Origin: Pseudoalteromonas sp. SMS1
GTDB lineage: Bacteria; Pseudomonadota; Gammaproteobacteria; Enterobacterales; Alteromonadaceae
Length of the DNA: 64,000 nt
NCBI RefSeq assembly: GCF_021530565.1
Contig: NZ_JAKGBI010000006.1
Coordinates: 186,001 to 250,000, forward strand
Reading direction: 5' to 3'
The notes under the pieces were generated by a model. That model did no database searches. It saw only the letters and a list, made by a program, of their open reading frames with translations, and was not told the origin of the DNA. Shown in pieces: positions 36,118 to 45,529 of this stretch. The position numbers and the translations under genes are program-made. Position 1 is the first letter of the stretch, and every line of letters starts with the position of its first letter.

Positions 36118-36954
36118 ATGAAGATTGTAAACGTTACTAAAGCTCACCCCACGCAAGATGGCGCAGGTGTAAAAATTAACCGCATCGCAGGCTTTGATGG
36201 TCGCAGCATTGACCCCTTTTTGATGATCGATGAACTAAAATCGGATAACTCACAAGATTTTATTGGCGGCTTCCCTGCACATCCCCACAGAGGTATCGAA
36301 ACCTTTACTTACATTAGAAAGGGCGGCTTTGAGCATCAGGATCAGATGGGAAATAAAAAAGCCATTCGTGCCGGGCAAGTACAATGGATGAGTACTGGTC
36401 GAGGCGTCATTCACTCTGAGATGCCACTGACTGATGCACAACATGGTATGCATGGGTTTCAAATATGGTTGAACATGCCGGCTAAAAACAAACTGGATCC
36501 GCCAAAATATCAAGATTCGAATGACCGCATACTGCCCAGCATCGTCAATGAATCAGGCGCTCAGTTGACCGCTCTCGCAGGAGATTGGCATTTTGAAGGA
36601 CAACGAGTCTCTTCTGGGTTAAATGACTTATCGGGTGGCGGGGCAATCAGTGATATCATGCTGCCAGCCAATAGCGCCCTTCAAATGGACTTGTCTCATT
36701 TTGGGAAGGTTGTTGCTTATGTCCACACTGGCGAGTTAAAGGACCAGTATTTTAAAGCCGGTTATGCAATCACGTTGGACCCATCCCACCCTATTAAACT
36801 GCACGGAGGCGACTCGGAATCAGGCATACTATTTCTTGCTGGACATCCGATCAATGAAAAAATTGCGCATATGGGGCCATTTGTTATGAATACCCAAGAA
36901 GAGCTGCATCAAGCAGTGAGAGATTATCATGCAGGAAAGTTTGGAAATCTATAA
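36118..36954 (+). CDS. Pirin family protein
   Basis: A 278-residue bicupin of the pirin family. The N-terminal metal site is clear: FPAHPHRGIETFTYIRKGGF and EHQDQMGNKKAIRAGQVQWM, then the GRGVIHSEMP motif typical of pirins and YhhW. The C-terminal half (residues ~190-270) is the second cupin. Bacterial homologues act as quercetinases or regulators of redox metabolism; the actual substrate here is unknown. The gene stands alone with a good terminator after it. Confidence 0.92.
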   Translation: MKIVNVTKAHPTQDGAGVKINRIAGFDGRSIDPFLMIDELKSDNSQDFIGGFPAHPHRGIETFTYIRKGGFEHQDQMGNKKAIRAGQVQWMSTGRGVIHSEMPLTDAQHGMHGFQIWLNMPAKNKLDPPKYQDSNDRILPSIVNESGAQLTALAGDWHFEGQRVSSGLNDLSGGGAISDIMLPANSALQMDLSHFGKVVAYVHTGELKDQYFKAGYAITLDPSHPIKLHGGDSESGILFLAGHPINEKIAHMGPFVMNTQEELHQAVRDYHAGKFGNL

Positions 36955-36983
36955 GTATCACCTTAAATTGGAAATCATAAACT

Positions 36984-37009
36984 GCCTGTAAACCCCTTTT
37001 ACAGGCTTT
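36984..37009 (+). terminator. Intrinsic terminator after the pirin gene
   Basis: GCCTGTAAA (36984-36992) pairs with TTTACAGGC (36998-37006), with a five-base loop, followed by TTTA. Good fit to a Rho-independent terminator. Confidence 0.65.
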
Positions 37010-37089
37010 AACAAGTTAATGATTTTCAATAATTTACTTAAGTTTTGCGGTTATATATACTGCACAAAAATAACTAAAACTGCATTTTT

Positions 37090-37842
37090 ATGAAAGTCAC
37101 CCTATTTGCTTTGCTTTTAGGCACGATGGCGAGCACACAGGCATCTCCTTCTCAGCTTACATCGCTGCATGATGAAACACGCCAAAGAACGATTCCGATT
37201 TCAGTCTCTTTACCGCAGCAACCGAGTCACTGTTCGGTTGAACAACCTTGCAAGGTTGCCTTCATTAGCGCAGGATATGGTGTATCACATAAAGCGTATT
37301 CATTTATCAACAACCAACTCACCTCTCACGGGTATCTGTCCGTAGCCATTAAACATGAGCTTGCTTCAGATCCATCACTCTCGGTGTCTGGTAATTTGTA
37401 TCAAACTCGTCAAGAAAACTGGCAAAGGGGAGCAAAAACATTACGGTTTGTGCGCGAGTACCTCACAACACAATTTCCTGAATATGATTTTACTCGTATA
37501 CTGCTAGTTGGGCACTCGAATGGAGGGGACCTTTCTTCATTACTTATCAACCAAGGCGCTGAATTTATTGCGGGACTCATTACACTCGACCATAGACGCG
37601 TTCCACTGCCTAGAACGACACACATTTCAGTCCTTTCAATACGTGCAAGTGACTTCCCGGCGGATCCGGGTGTACTATATACAACACTAGAGCAATCAAC
37701 CTATGGTGGTTGCATCGTTAAAATCCCCGGCGCCAAACATAACGACATGACAGATCAGGGGCCTGCATGGTTAAAAGCCTCCATCGCAAAGCTGCTTTCA
37801 GGCTACCTAAATAACAAAAAATGTGAACAGCTAATGCAATGA
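37090..37842 (+). CDS. Exported alpha/beta hydrolase, 250 aa
   Basis: A signal peptide (MKVTLFALLLGTMASTQAS) precedes a small alpha/beta hydrolase. LVGHSNGGDLSSLLINQ holds the nucleophile elbow (GHSNGG), with ISAGYGVSHKAYSF as the oxyanion region and a late AKHNDMTDQGP that could supply the catalytic His. It is shorter than most lipases and looks periplasmic or secreted. The substrate is unknown. It stands alone, convergent with the NYN gene. Confidence 0.8.
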   Translation: MKVTLFALLLGTMASTQASPSQLTSLHDETRQRTIPISVSLPQQPSHCSVEQPCKVAFISAGYGVSHKAYSFINNQLTSHGYLSVAIKHELASDPSLSVSGNLYQTRQENWQRGAKTLRFVREYLTTQFPEYDFTRILLVGHSNGGDLSSLLINQGAEFIAGLITLDHRRVPLPRTTHISVLSIRASDFPADPGVLYTTLEQSTYGGCIVKIPGAKHNDMTDQGPAWLKASIAKLLSGYLNNKKCEQLMQ

Positions 37843-37926
37843 TTAAACTGTAACAAAACGCATTGAGCGCGGTAAACTTTTGTCTGAAAAGTCACTATTA
37901 GGTAACTGAAATTGCGCTCTAGCACA

Positions 37927-38418
37927 TCAAAGCAAGAGTTCACCTTCAATGGGGTTAAATTGAGTCGCGGCATACATCAGGCTCTGTGCAGTCAATGTTT
38001 CCACGCCATAAACCTCGACTTGAGACTGATACTTTTCCCGGACCGTATTGACGAGGATATCAAAATCTCCATCGCCAGATACCAAAACAATGACATCCGA
38101 ATCTTTTGCACACTCGAGGACATCAATAGTAATACCAACGTCCCAATCCCCTTTTGCAGTACCATCTGAACGCTGAATAAAAGGCTTTAATTTGACTTCA
38201 AAACCAATCGCTCTGAGAATATTTTGGAATTGTAGTTGCTTTTCATCTCCACGATTAATGGCATATGCATAAGCATTCACGACCTCTCTATCTTTGGTCA
38301 CAGATGCCCAAAAATGGTTATAATCAAAGTTCCTTTTAAATGCACTGCGCGTCGTATAATAGACGTTTTGAACATCAACAAAGATACTTAATTTTTTCTT
38401 TTTAATTTGCTCGGACAC
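37927..38418 (-). CDS. NYN-domain (LabA/DUF88-like) ribonuclease
   Basis: A 163-residue cytosolic protein with the PIN-like NYN fold. Conserved acidic residues are visible in LSIFVDVQNVYYT (first Asp), AKGDWDVGITIDVLE and VIVLVSGDGDFDILVNTVRE (the SGDGDF motif). Family members are LabA/DUF88 proteins, thought to be metal-dependent RNases. The C-terminal QSLMYAATQFNPIEGE is standard for the group. An inverted repeat lies just upstream of the start (38437-38484). No partner gene is present. Confidence 0.88.
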   Translation of the reverse strand: MSEQIKKKKLSIFVDVQNVYYTTRSAFKRNFDYNHFWASVTKDREVVNAYAYAINRGDEKQLQFQNILRAIGFEVKLKPFIQRSDGTAKGDWDVGITIDVLECAKDSDVIVLVSGDGDFDILVNTVREKYQSQVEVYGVETLTAQSLMYAATQFNPIEGELLL

Positions 38419-38959
38419 TTAGTTCATCCTCAAAGGTGCCAAAAGTGACACGCTGAATGCTTAACATAAGGTATCACTTTGGCATCTCACGCATAAGCAA
38501 TCAACAAAAGTTTTAATTTGCCAGACGTCCTCTTAAAACAGAGTAGTGCATGGCATTGAAAATTCTGTCAGTGTCCCCTATAGTTCACAGTATCGCCTCA
38601 TCGATATCAAGTTTGTCCACTGTAGTCCTTGCGAAGTTTAAACATTCGTCAAGCTATTAAAGTATGCTACTTTTGCTAATGAGATTCGAGCTTCATCTAA
38701 TTTTGAGATACAAACCAAAGTCAGGCGAGGTATCAGTTTACAAGACCATATCGCCCCCAGCCAAGCCAACTCGGTTGTCAAAATGAGTTCCTAGTACTCA
38801 ACGTATTTTTAAACTTGGGTATTATGTTGCCATTAACAGCGCCTCTACGCTGTATAAAAAAGCGCATATGTAACGAACAATTATTCAACACTCTATTTAA
38901 CATAAACTGCATAGAGATATGGTTTATTGTGCTATTGGCATACTGTTAAGGGCTTGGGT
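38419..38959. other. Intergenic region with inverted repeat before the NYN gene
   Basis: About 541 bases without a convincing gene. TGCCAAAAGTGA (38437-38448) and TCACTTTGGCA (38474-38484) are inverted complements (one unpaired A), separated by 25 bases and starting ~19 bases before the NYN start. This could be a regulator site or a leader hairpin. The rest of the stretch, to the GNAT stop at 38960, shows nothing I can name. Confidence 0.35.
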
Positions 38960-39412
38960 CTATAGCAAACGGTATAGTTTAAGCCTATCTTGATGTTGTA
39001 TTCCATTTTCAAATAAAGGCTGGTTGTAATGCCGTACAAAGTAATCCTTTTCGACGCTTTCAACCCTAAATCCCCGACGCTGATAATATGTTAATTGATA
39101 ACCAAAAGTACCTGTACCTAACTCAACTCTATGATATTTATCCGCCTTTAACTGAGCTATAACATAGTTCAGTATGCGTGTACCCACACCTAACTTTTGC
39201 TTGTCAGGTACAACCGCTATATTACAAATTTCGCAATGTTGGCTGGAAAGGGGCTTTACAATACACACTGCAATAATTTGGTTATTCTGTTTGGCAACAT
39301 AGCACTTCGAGTCATGAATGTAAGATGCTATCTTACGTTCAGATGGATCGGCTTCTAACAACAACGAGAGCGGCAGCTCTTCTTGCGTCAATTCAAAAAT
39401 AATCTCAGACAC
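38960..39412 (-). CDS. GNAT family N-acetyltransferase
   Basis: About 150 residues from GTG 39412, with AAAAGGAAAG upstream at a good distance; a longer frame from 39496 runs through that ribosome-binding site. The acetyl-CoA region ICNIAVVPDKQKLGVGTRIL is present with Lys at the usual arginine position of the R/Q-x-x-G-x-G/A loop. The C-terminal YYQRRGFRV is the family's last strand. Substrate unknown. It stands alone in a gene-poor stretch. Confidence 0.75.
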   Translation of the reverse strand: MSEIIFELTQEELPLSLLLEADPSERKIASYIHDSKCYVAKQNNQIIAVCIVKPLSSQHCEICNIAVVPDKQKLGVGTRILNYVIAQLKADKYHRVELGTGTFGYQLTYYQRRGFRVESVEKDYFVRHYNQPLFENGIQHQDRLKLYRLL

Positions 39413-39904
39413 TATTACTTTCCTTTTGGTAATGATAGCAAGGTCGCTCACAATACAGCCACTCAAAACAAGTGCACATTGCTCTATCACCGTCATCAGC
39501 TCGCATTTGTTTTACCGCAGCACTGGCGGCTCGACGTTTAATTGAATTTTACAAGATAACCCCAAAGCGGACCTATACCAGCACTAAAACGGCAAAAGAA
39601 TACGTTCTCCGCTCAGAGTCATGACAAGCGTCATAGCAGCAATCATGGTCACACAAAGCCGCCTTCAGCGCACACTGTACTTTTGCTCCCTATAATAACC
39701 TGTTGTGACCACCATACTCCCCCTCGCAAACGCGTCTTAGTATATGCACTAGCCTATATCAACGCTTAAATAAGCACTATGCATAAACTAATTAAATCGC
39801 ACTTAAAACAACTTTGTTTGATCAACAGAAGGGGAATTGTCACTTTTATACCTTAGTTTAGAAAGTTCAGCGGTTGTTCAAACCAATATTAAGGAGGGAA
39901 AAAT
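39413..39904. other. Intergenic region
   Basis: About 490 bases between the divergent GNAT genes (39412 and 39905). It must hold both promoters, but no distinctive repeat, RNA motif or ORF is seen apart from the excellent AAGGAGGG ribosome-binding site at its right end. Confidence 0.4.
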
Positions 39905-40339
39905 ATGGACATCGTATTGATACCTGCCAGCGAAGGAGACAAGCCATATTTACTGGCATTGCGACAGCAAACAATGACTTCACATTTAGAGCGACAAGGC
40001 ATATTTTTAAGTGATGAAGCACACCTTAACCGTTTAGAAGACCATTACAAGTGTTCCCACTTAGTTTTTGTTCATGGCAACAAGGTCGGTACTTTGAAGT
40101 ACCTTCAAACACAAGACCGGCTTGAAATCATGCAATTACAAATCGCACCTGAATATCAAGGGCAGGGGATAGGTCGAGCAGTCATTCAAAAAATCGTTGC
40201 ACAAAGCACTCACCTGCCAACTCATCTCACCGTGCTCAAAGACAACCCTGCAAAGCAGCTCTACGAGCAGCTAGGGTTTGTGACTGCCTCAGAAGATAAA
40301 TACGAGTATCATATGGTATTGCCTGCCAGCACAAATTAG
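39905..40339 (+). CDS. GNAT family N-acetyltransferase
   Basis: A 144-residue acetyltransferase with an excellent ribosome-binding site (AAGGAGGG) before ATG 39905. The acetyl-CoA loop is IAPEYQGQGIGRAVIQKI (Q-x-x-G-I-G) and the end LYEQLGFVTASEDKYEYHMV is the typical last strand. Substrate unknown; similar proteins act on amines or on small toxic compounds. A 9-bp stem terminator overlaps its stop. Confidence 0.85.
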   Translation: MDIVLIPASEGDKPYLLALRQQTMTSHLERQGIFLSDEAHLNRLEDHYKCSHLVFVHGNKVGTLKYLQTQDRLEIMQLQIAPEYQGQGIGRAVIQKIVAQSTHLPTHLTVLKDNPAKQLYEQLGFVTASEDKYEYHMVLPASTN

Positions 40340-40347
40340 TGCTGGCA
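40324..40347. terminator. Terminator between convergent GNAT and DHFR-like genes
   Basis: TGCCAGCAC (40324-40332) and GTGCTGGCA (40339-40347) form a perfect nine-base stem around AAATTA. It overlaps the GNAT stop codon and lies 29 bases from the convergent neighbour's stop, so it could serve both strands. Confidence 0.6.
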
Positions 40348-40375
40348 ATCTCTTTGTCTACTCACTATCCCCGTT

Positions 40376-40912
40376 TCAGCGGTAAACTCTATACCGACAT
40401 TGGACGAGTTGATTAAGTAGAACTTGAGATGAAACAAGCTCAATTTTTTGCGTAATGCGCAGTTCAGGTAACCATCTAATTCCACGGCCAAGAATGATGG
40501 GTACCGTGGTGACGATTATTTCATCCACTAGCGCCGCGCGGATAAAGTTTTGTACTAACTTTCCGCCATCAATATAGAGTCGGTTGTGCCCAAGTTGACT
40601 CATTTGGCTTACCAATTCTTCTTCACTTGCTCTGATTAAATAAGCTTTTCCTTGGCTTTGAACTGGAAGCTTGCTCAGACTGTGGCTTACTACATACACG
40701 GGTTTGTCATAGGGCCATTGGCCAAAGCTTAAAACCTGCTCAAAGGTATTGCGCCCCATTACTAACGCATCTATATCGCTCATAAAATCTGCAAAGCCGA
40801 GATCACTGTGCTGAGGATTGTCTATTGCAGATAACCAATCTATACCGCCATGCTCATCGGCAATGAACCCGTCCAAACTTTGAGCCAAGTATACTGTGTT
40901 CTTTGTCTTCAT
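40376..40912 (-). CDS. Dihydrofolate-reductase-like (RibD C-terminal fold) protein
   Basis: A 178-residue protein of the RibD_C/DHFR-like family (YyaP/YwjB group). KNTVYLAQSLDGFIADEHGG at residues ~4-23 is the NADPH-side start, DALVMGRNTFEQVL the typical MGRxTF motif, KPVYVVSHS and RLYIDGGKLVQNFIRAALVD the ribose-binding part, and TTVPIILGRGIRWLP the end strand. It is most likely an NADPH-dependent reductase of unknown substrate, distinct from the true FolA. Confidence 0.88.
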   Translation of the reverse strand: MKTKNTVYLAQSLDGFIADEHGGIDWLSAIDNPQHSDLGFADFMSDIDALVMGRNTFEQVLSFGQWPYDKPVYVVSHSLSKLPVQSQGKAYLIRASEEELVSQMSQLGHNRLYIDGGKLVQNFIRAALVDEIIVTTVPIILGRGIRWLPELRITQKIELVSSQVLLNQLVQCRYRVYR

Positions 40913-41009
40913 ATCCCTTTCACTTACCTATACGCTTATTCAGCATATCGGCCGCAAGGTTGATTTAATTAGAAAAAACACGCTCATTCGCTTTAAAATA
41001 TATGACTGA

Positions 41010-41585
41010 TTACATTTCACTCCAGCGATAATCCATTTGGTGAGCCGTTTCTTTCGCTACATCATAGCCAAAACGCTTTTTAACCATGTCTAGGCTCATA
41101 TCAATACCCGATGCAACACCGGCGGAGCTTGTGAAGTTTTGATCAGTCACGAATCGTTTGTCATTGACGACCCTAAGATGCTCATACTGCTCACTCAGTT
41201 CATCTACCCGCTGCCAATGAGTCGTCACTGTTTTGCCTTCAATCAAACCTGCTTTTGCAAATAAAAATACACCACTGCAGATAGACGCACAATGACGCGT
41301 ATGTGTGGCCGTTTCAGCTAACCAATCCAATACGGCTTGATTATTGATGACGCGATCAAGCTTACCACCAGCCACTATTAATAAGTCAAAGCGAGGGTGT
41401 CCATGGATGCAAAAGTGCGGATTAATTGACACATCACCCCGGGTACGAATAGGGGCTTGACTGGGCGCGATCAGGCTAACATTAATGGGCCGATGTGTAA
41501 TGCGCGACGCCGTAGTAAACACCTCGAGTGGGCCGCAAAAGTCGAGGGCCTCGATGCCATTATATATAAAGATACCAATTTCCAT
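41010..41585 (-). CDS. DJ-1/PfpI family protein
   Basis: A 191-residue DJ-1/PfpI/ThiJ-fold protein. IGIFIYNGIEALDFCGPLEV at the N-terminus and the nucleophile region CASICSGVFLFAKAGL (Cys in SICSG) match the transcription-factor-like GATase1 subgroup (isonitrile hydratase or AraC-associated). The rest, KTVTTHWQRVDEL and SSAGVASGIDMSLDMVKK, also fits the N-terminal domain of GlxA regulators. No DNA-binding part is attached. The second GlxA-like protein in this window (54662-55609) has the same domain plus a helix-turn-helix. The enzymatic role is uncertain. Confidence 0.88.
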   Translation of the reverse strand: MEIGIFIYNGIEALDFCGPLEVFTTASRITHRPINVSLIAPSQAPIRTRGDVSINPHFCIHGHPRFDLLIVAGGKLDRVINNQAVLDWLAETATHTRHCASICSGVFLFAKAGLIEGKTVTTHWQRVDELSEQYEHLRVVNDKRFVTDQNFTSSAGVASGIDMSLDMVKKRFGYDVAKETAHQMDYRWSEM

Positions 41586-41942
41586 GAGTACATCACGGGA
41601 TCAGAGTATGTGTAATTAAAGTGGCTCAATAATGGCTAACAATCAAGAGAAATTTTTATGAAAAAATCACCTAATAGATAACGCACTTAGTGAATTTCAA
41701 AAAATCATTAAATATACGATGAAATAGAGGTAAAAAGCGACAAATCTACACCAATGTGGTCATGTCACAATTTGCAATACTTTTCTCTTGTATCTGTTTG
41801 GCACTTGTCTTCGATTAAAGTAGTATGTTCGACAATATCGCAAGCCTGAAAAACAATAAGTACATGTGGCAGGCGCCAGTTATTGGTCAACATTGCAATT
41901 CAAATACTCACAATCAAGAAATCAGAGCATACTGAGAACACT
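41586..41942. other. Intergenic region
   Basis: About 357 AT-rich bases between the divergent PfpI and M3 peptidase genes. No RNA motif, repeat or ORF stands out; it must contain the promoters of both genes. Confidence 0.4.
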
Positions 41943-44105
41943 ATGAAATTAAAAATGTCTTTTTTAAGTGCAGCGGTCTGTTTAGCACTTGCAGGGTGCG
42001 GCACAACGCCAAGCACACAACAAACAACAACCGTTGAAAAAGCTCAAAAACAATATACAAACCCATTACTCAAAACGTTTAGCGGCCCGTATCAAGGGGT
42101 ACCACAGTTTGGCGAAATGAAACTACAAGATCTCGTACCTGCTGCTGAAATTGCACTCGCCGAGCACTTAAGCGAATTAGACGCGATCGTTAACACTCCT
42201 GACGCCCCAACATTTGAAAATACCATTGTGGCACTGGAGCGCTCGGGTAGTGCAACTGATAGGCTTTACGCTTATTTTGTGACTTACATTACGAATCTTT
42301 CTTCAGAAGAAGTACGTGAAAAACAAGCGCAAGTTATGGCAAAGTTCTCAGAGTTCGACTCAAAGAGAAACCAAAACAAGGCATTATTCAAGCGTGTCAA
42401 AGCTGTTTACGAAAGCCCAGAATACAAAACCTTGACTCCTGAACAACAGCGCGTAACTTGGACTCAATATAATAGCTTCGCGCGAAACGGGGCGACCTTG
42501 GAAGGTGATGCAGCGAAACGTTATGCGGAAATCAACCTTGCCCTTTCTAAACTATATACAAAGTTTGGTAACAATGTCCTGGCTGACGAAGAAGGGTACA
42601 CAACCTTCTTAACGAAAGAGCAACTGTCTGGCTTGCCACAAGCATTCATTGATTCAGCAGCGAGCGCCGCTAAGAAAAAAGGTCAGCCAGGTAAATACGC
42701 AATTACCAATACACGCTCCTCGATGGATCCGTTTTTAACTTACTCCACAGAACGCGCCTTACGTAAGCAAGTTTGGCAAAACTACTACAGCCGCGGCAAC
42801 AATGCAGGCGAGCACAATAACAAAGAGGTGATTTCAGACATTTTGAAATTGCGCCGCGAACGTGTTGAACTACTTGGCTACGAAGATTATGCGCACTGGC
42901 GCCTAGAAGATCGCATGGCCAAAACACCAACGAATGCCATCGCATTAATGGACAAAGTATGGCCAGCAGCAATCGCGCGAGTAAAAGAAGAAGTCGCCGA
43001 CATGCAAGCAATTGCAAATGCAGAAGGGGCAAACATCACCATTGAACCGTGGGACTACCGCTTCTACGCAGAAAAAGTACGTAAAGCCAAATACGACCTA
43101 GATTCAAACGAGATTAAACAATACCTTCAGCTGGATAAACTCACTGATGCGATGTTCTATGTTGCAGGGCGTCTATTTAACTATGAATTTACCCCAATCA
43201 CTGACGGTTCAGTACCGGTTTACCACGCTGACGTTAAAGTATGGGAAGTGAAAAATAAGACCACCGGGGAACATATTGGCTTATGGTACCTAGACCCATT
43301 CGCGCGTAAAGGTAAGCGTTCTGGTGCATGGGCGGTCTCATTCCGTAATCACACCTCATTTGATGGCAAGACCAATGTCTTGAGCACAAATAACTCAAAC
43401 TTTGTGAAAGCACCGGAAGGTCAAGCAACGCTAGTTTCTTGGAGTGATGCAGAAACGTACTTCCATGAGTTTGGTCATTCACTGCACGCGCTATCTTCTA
43501 ATGTAAAATACTCAAGCTCTAACTCAGGTGTACGTGACTATACAGAGTTCCAATCACAACTTTTAGAGCGTTGGTTGTCAACAGATGAAGTCATTAACCG
43601 TTTCTTACTGCACCATGAGACTGGTAAACCAATGCCTAAATCTCTGGTTGAGAAGATCAAACAATCAGCAACCTTCAATCAAGGCTTTGCTACAACTGAG
43701 TACCTAGCTTCAGCAATTATGGATATGAAGTTCCACACAACTGATCCTGATAAAATTGGTGACCCTGTTGCGTTTGAGAAAGCACAGCTGGAAGCGATCG
43801 GTATGCCAAGTGAAGTGGTTATGCGCCATAGAACAACCCACTTTGGCCACGTATTTTCCGGCGAAGGCTATGCAACTGCTTACTACGGTTACTTGTGGGC
43901 GGAAGTGTTGACATCAGACGCTGCTGAAGCGTTTGCCAATGCGCCAGATGGTTTCTACGATAAAGAGGTCGCTAAACGTCTTGTGGACTATTTATTTGCT
44001 GTGCGCAATGCGATGGACCCAGCAGAAGCTTATCGTAAGTTCCGTGGCCGAGATGCCGATGTGAGTGCTCTGATGCGCGACCGCGGCTTCCCTGAAACAA
44101 TGTAA
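41943..44105 (+). CDS. dcp: M3 family peptidase lipoprotein (peptidyl-dipeptidase Dcp type)
   Basis: About 720 residues. ATG 41943 starts a lipoprotein signal (MKLKMSFLSAAVCLALAGCG, lipobox LAGC), unlike a longer in-frame start at 41883. The metalloprotease core is intact: SDAETYFHEFGHSLHALSSN, with H508-E-x-x-H512. LWYLDPFARKGKRSGAW and GVRDYTEFQSQLLERWL are the family's flanking blocks (the third ligand is the Glu in the latter). Dcp-like M3 enzymes cut dipeptides from C-termini; this anchored version would act on peptides in the periplasm or at the outer membrane. A strong terminator follows. The symbol rests on family resemblance. Confidence 0.92.
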   Translation: MKLKMSFLSAAVCLALAGCGTTPSTQQTTTVEKAQKQYTNPLLKTFSGPYQGVPQFGEMKLQDLVPAAEIALAEHLSELDAIVNTPDAPTFENTIVALERSGSATDRLYAYFVTYITNLSSEEVREKQAQVMAKFSEFDSKRNQNKALFKRVKAVYESPEYKTLTPEQQRVTWTQYNSFARNGATLEGDAAKRYAEINLALSKLYTKFGNNVLADEEGYTTFLTKEQLSGLPQAFIDSAASAAKKKGQPGKYAITNTRSSMDPFLTYSTERALRKQVWQNYYSRGNNAGEHNNKEVISDILKLRRERVELLGYEDYAHWRLEDRMAKTPTNAIALMDKVWPAAIARVKEEVADMQAIANAEGANITIEPWDYRFYAEKVRKAKYDLDSNEIKQYLQLDKLTDAMFYVAGRLFNYEFTPITDGSVPVYHADVKVWEVKNKTTGEHIGLWYLDPFARKGKRSGAWAVSFRNHTSFDGKTNVLSTNNSNFVKAPEGQATLVSWSDAETYFHEFGHSLHALSSNVKYSSSNSGVRDYTEFQSQLLERWLSTDEVINRFLLHHETGKPMPKSLVEKIKQSATFNQGFATTEYLASAIMDMKFHTTDPDKIGDPVAFEKAQLEAIGMPSEVVMRHRTTHFGHVFSGEGYATAYYGYLWAEVLTSDAAEAFANAPDGFYDKEVAKRLVDYLFAVRNAMDPAEAYRKFRGRDADVSALMRDRGFPETM

Positions 44106-44117
44106 TATCTATATAGT

Positions 44118-44142
44118 AGGCATGCAAAATACCTGCATGCCT
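44118..44142. terminator. Terminator between convergent M3 peptidase and CheY-like genes
   Basis: AGGCATGCA (44118-44126) pairs with TGCATGCCT (44134-44142), a nine-base stem with a seven-base loop. It lies between the stops of two convergent genes (44105 and 44149) and could serve either direction. Confidence 0.6.
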
Positions 44143-44148
44143 TCTCAC

Positions 44149-44541
44149 CTACATATCACACAGCTGACCATTCGCATCAAGTATCTTGATCCGCTGTAAT
44201 TGTTTAATCAGTGTCGCCATATTAAACGGCTTAATAACAAACCCATCAACTTTGTGCAGTAAAATCTCTTGAACACGCTCTTTGGTATTTTCGCAAGTGA
44301 CCATCAGTACAGGCATTTTAGCCAACTGAGGTGTGGCACGTATTTTGTCCAGCAAAGTGAGGCCATCTACAAAGGGCATATTTAAATCAGAGATCACTAA
44401 GCTATATTTACGTTTACCCAGCAATGTTAGAGCCTGCTTGCCATCAGTGGCTTCATCAATATGACTAAACCCCACATTGCGAAGCATGTTTATCATCACA
44501 TGTCGCATCGTGGTCATATCATCAACAACCAGTATTCGCAT
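44149..44541 (-). CDS. CheY-like single-domain response regulator
   Basis: A 130-residue receiver domain without output. Phosphoacceptor D52 in VISDLNMPFVDG, acidic pair D7-D8 in LVVDDMTTMRHV, threonine in MVTCENT and K104 in VIKPFN are all present. The MRILVVDDMTTMRHVMINML start closely resembles CheY and other stand-alone receivers. There is no chemotaxis or kinase gene next to it, so partner kinases cannot be named; a role in motility or c-di-GMP signalling is possible. Confidence 0.92.
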   Translation of the reverse strand: MRILVVDDMTTMRHVMINMLRNVGFSHIDEATDGKQALTLLGKRKYSLVISDLNMPFVDGLTLLDKIRATPQLAKMPVLMVTCENTKERVQEILLHKVDGFVIKPFNMATLIKQLQRIKILDANGQLCDM

Positions 44542-44719
44542 TGTCTATCCTTAATCACTGCGTAAAACGAGTCAGGTAAATAAAAACTAGCTAAATAATT
44601 GCTTGTTGTCTAACCGTATGCACGCTACATTCTAGGTTATACAGCACGGGCATGGACTTTGTGACAGATATGCTCAGCTAACAAGGGAAACTAGCAAACT
44701 CAAAATAAGGGGGGTACTG

Positions 44720-44965
44720 ATGCGATGTGAACACACAGACTACCTTGAACTAGCCTGTGTTAAGGGGTTTGAACTGGCTGTTATTACCGCTGATGGTCTT
44801 TCAGTCTCAGGTAAAGCACATGACATTGTATACAACCCGCACAAGCAGCAATGCCTTGTGTTGATTACGCATGAGCAAAAAAAGCTCATCCAGCTAGAAG
44901 ACATCGTCACGCTTACTGCGCTGACCGCCAATACCTACTTTACAACAATCACCTTTAAAGACTAA
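44720..44965 (+). CDS. rof: Rho-binding antiterminator Rof-like
   Basis: An 81-residue protein with ATG 44720 preceded by a GGGGGG-type ribosome-binding region. CEHTDYLELACVKGFELAVI, followed by the AHDIVYNPHKQQCLVLI strand pair, matches the Rof/YaeO family (N-terminal cysteine, aromatic, and DYLELAC). E. coli Rof inhibits Rho-dependent termination by binding the Rho primary site. The gene is followed one base later by the convergent GNAT stop. The length matches the family. Confidence 0.75.
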   Translation: MRCEHTDYLELACVKGFELAVITADGLSVSGKAHDIVYNPHKQQCLVLITHEQKKLIQLEDIVTLTALTANTYFTTITFKD

Positions 44966-44966
44966 G

Positions 44967-45431
44967 TTACTCTGTTTTTAATGACAAAGACATAAAGACA
45001 CTTAGAGGGTTATCTCGATACAAACCAAAGCGCTCGCAGCGGTCAAAACCCAGAGACTCATATAACTTTATCGATTCTTCTTGCTTGATACCTGTCTCTA
45101 AGCGAATCAGTGGGATCTGCGCATCTCCAGCATAATGTAGTAATATTTGCATTATGCGCTTTGACAAGCCCTTGCCTCGATATTTAGGTTTCACATACAA
45201 ACGTTTTATTTCGCCATAAAGCGTTTTATCAAACTGTTTAACAATCGCTCCACAGGCAACTATTTCTTCTTCATTCATCAAACCAACTGCACGCACATTT
45301 GGTTGATTCAACTCTTCGAGTGCCAATGACTGGTCACTTGCAATGGGGTAAAGTGTATTCATTAGGCGATCGATTTCAGAAAATAAATCTACCACATTAG
45401 AATCATCAGGCTTTAGCTCGACTAGTTGCAT
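44967..45431 (-). CDS. GNAT family N-acetyltransferase
   Basis: A 154-residue acetyltransferase with the acetyl-CoA loop VKPKYRGKGLSKRIMQIL (R-G-K-G) and the last strand SLGFDRCERFGLY. The N-terminal MQLVELKPDDSNVVDLFSEI and the EIVACGAIVKQFDKTLYGEI strands are typical of small-molecule acetyltransferases. Substrate unknown. It ends one base from the convergent rof-like gene. An 18-base palindrome lies ~100 bp upstream of its start. Confidence 0.88.
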   Translation of the reverse strand: MQLVELKPDDSNVVDLFSEIDRLMNTLYPIASDQSLALEELNQPNVRAVGLMNEEEIVACGAIVKQFDKTLYGEIKRLYVKPKYRGKGLSKRIMQILLHYAGDAQIPLIRLETGIKQEESIKLYESLGFDRCERFGLYRDNPLSVFMSLSLKTE

Positions 45432-45529
45432 AGGGTCCCTTTTACATTGTTATTTTGTAAGTCAAGATGACACTGCCATAGGCGTGATCACGGCGCTTAT
45501 TCACCGCAATGCTAATTGTGAGACCGACC

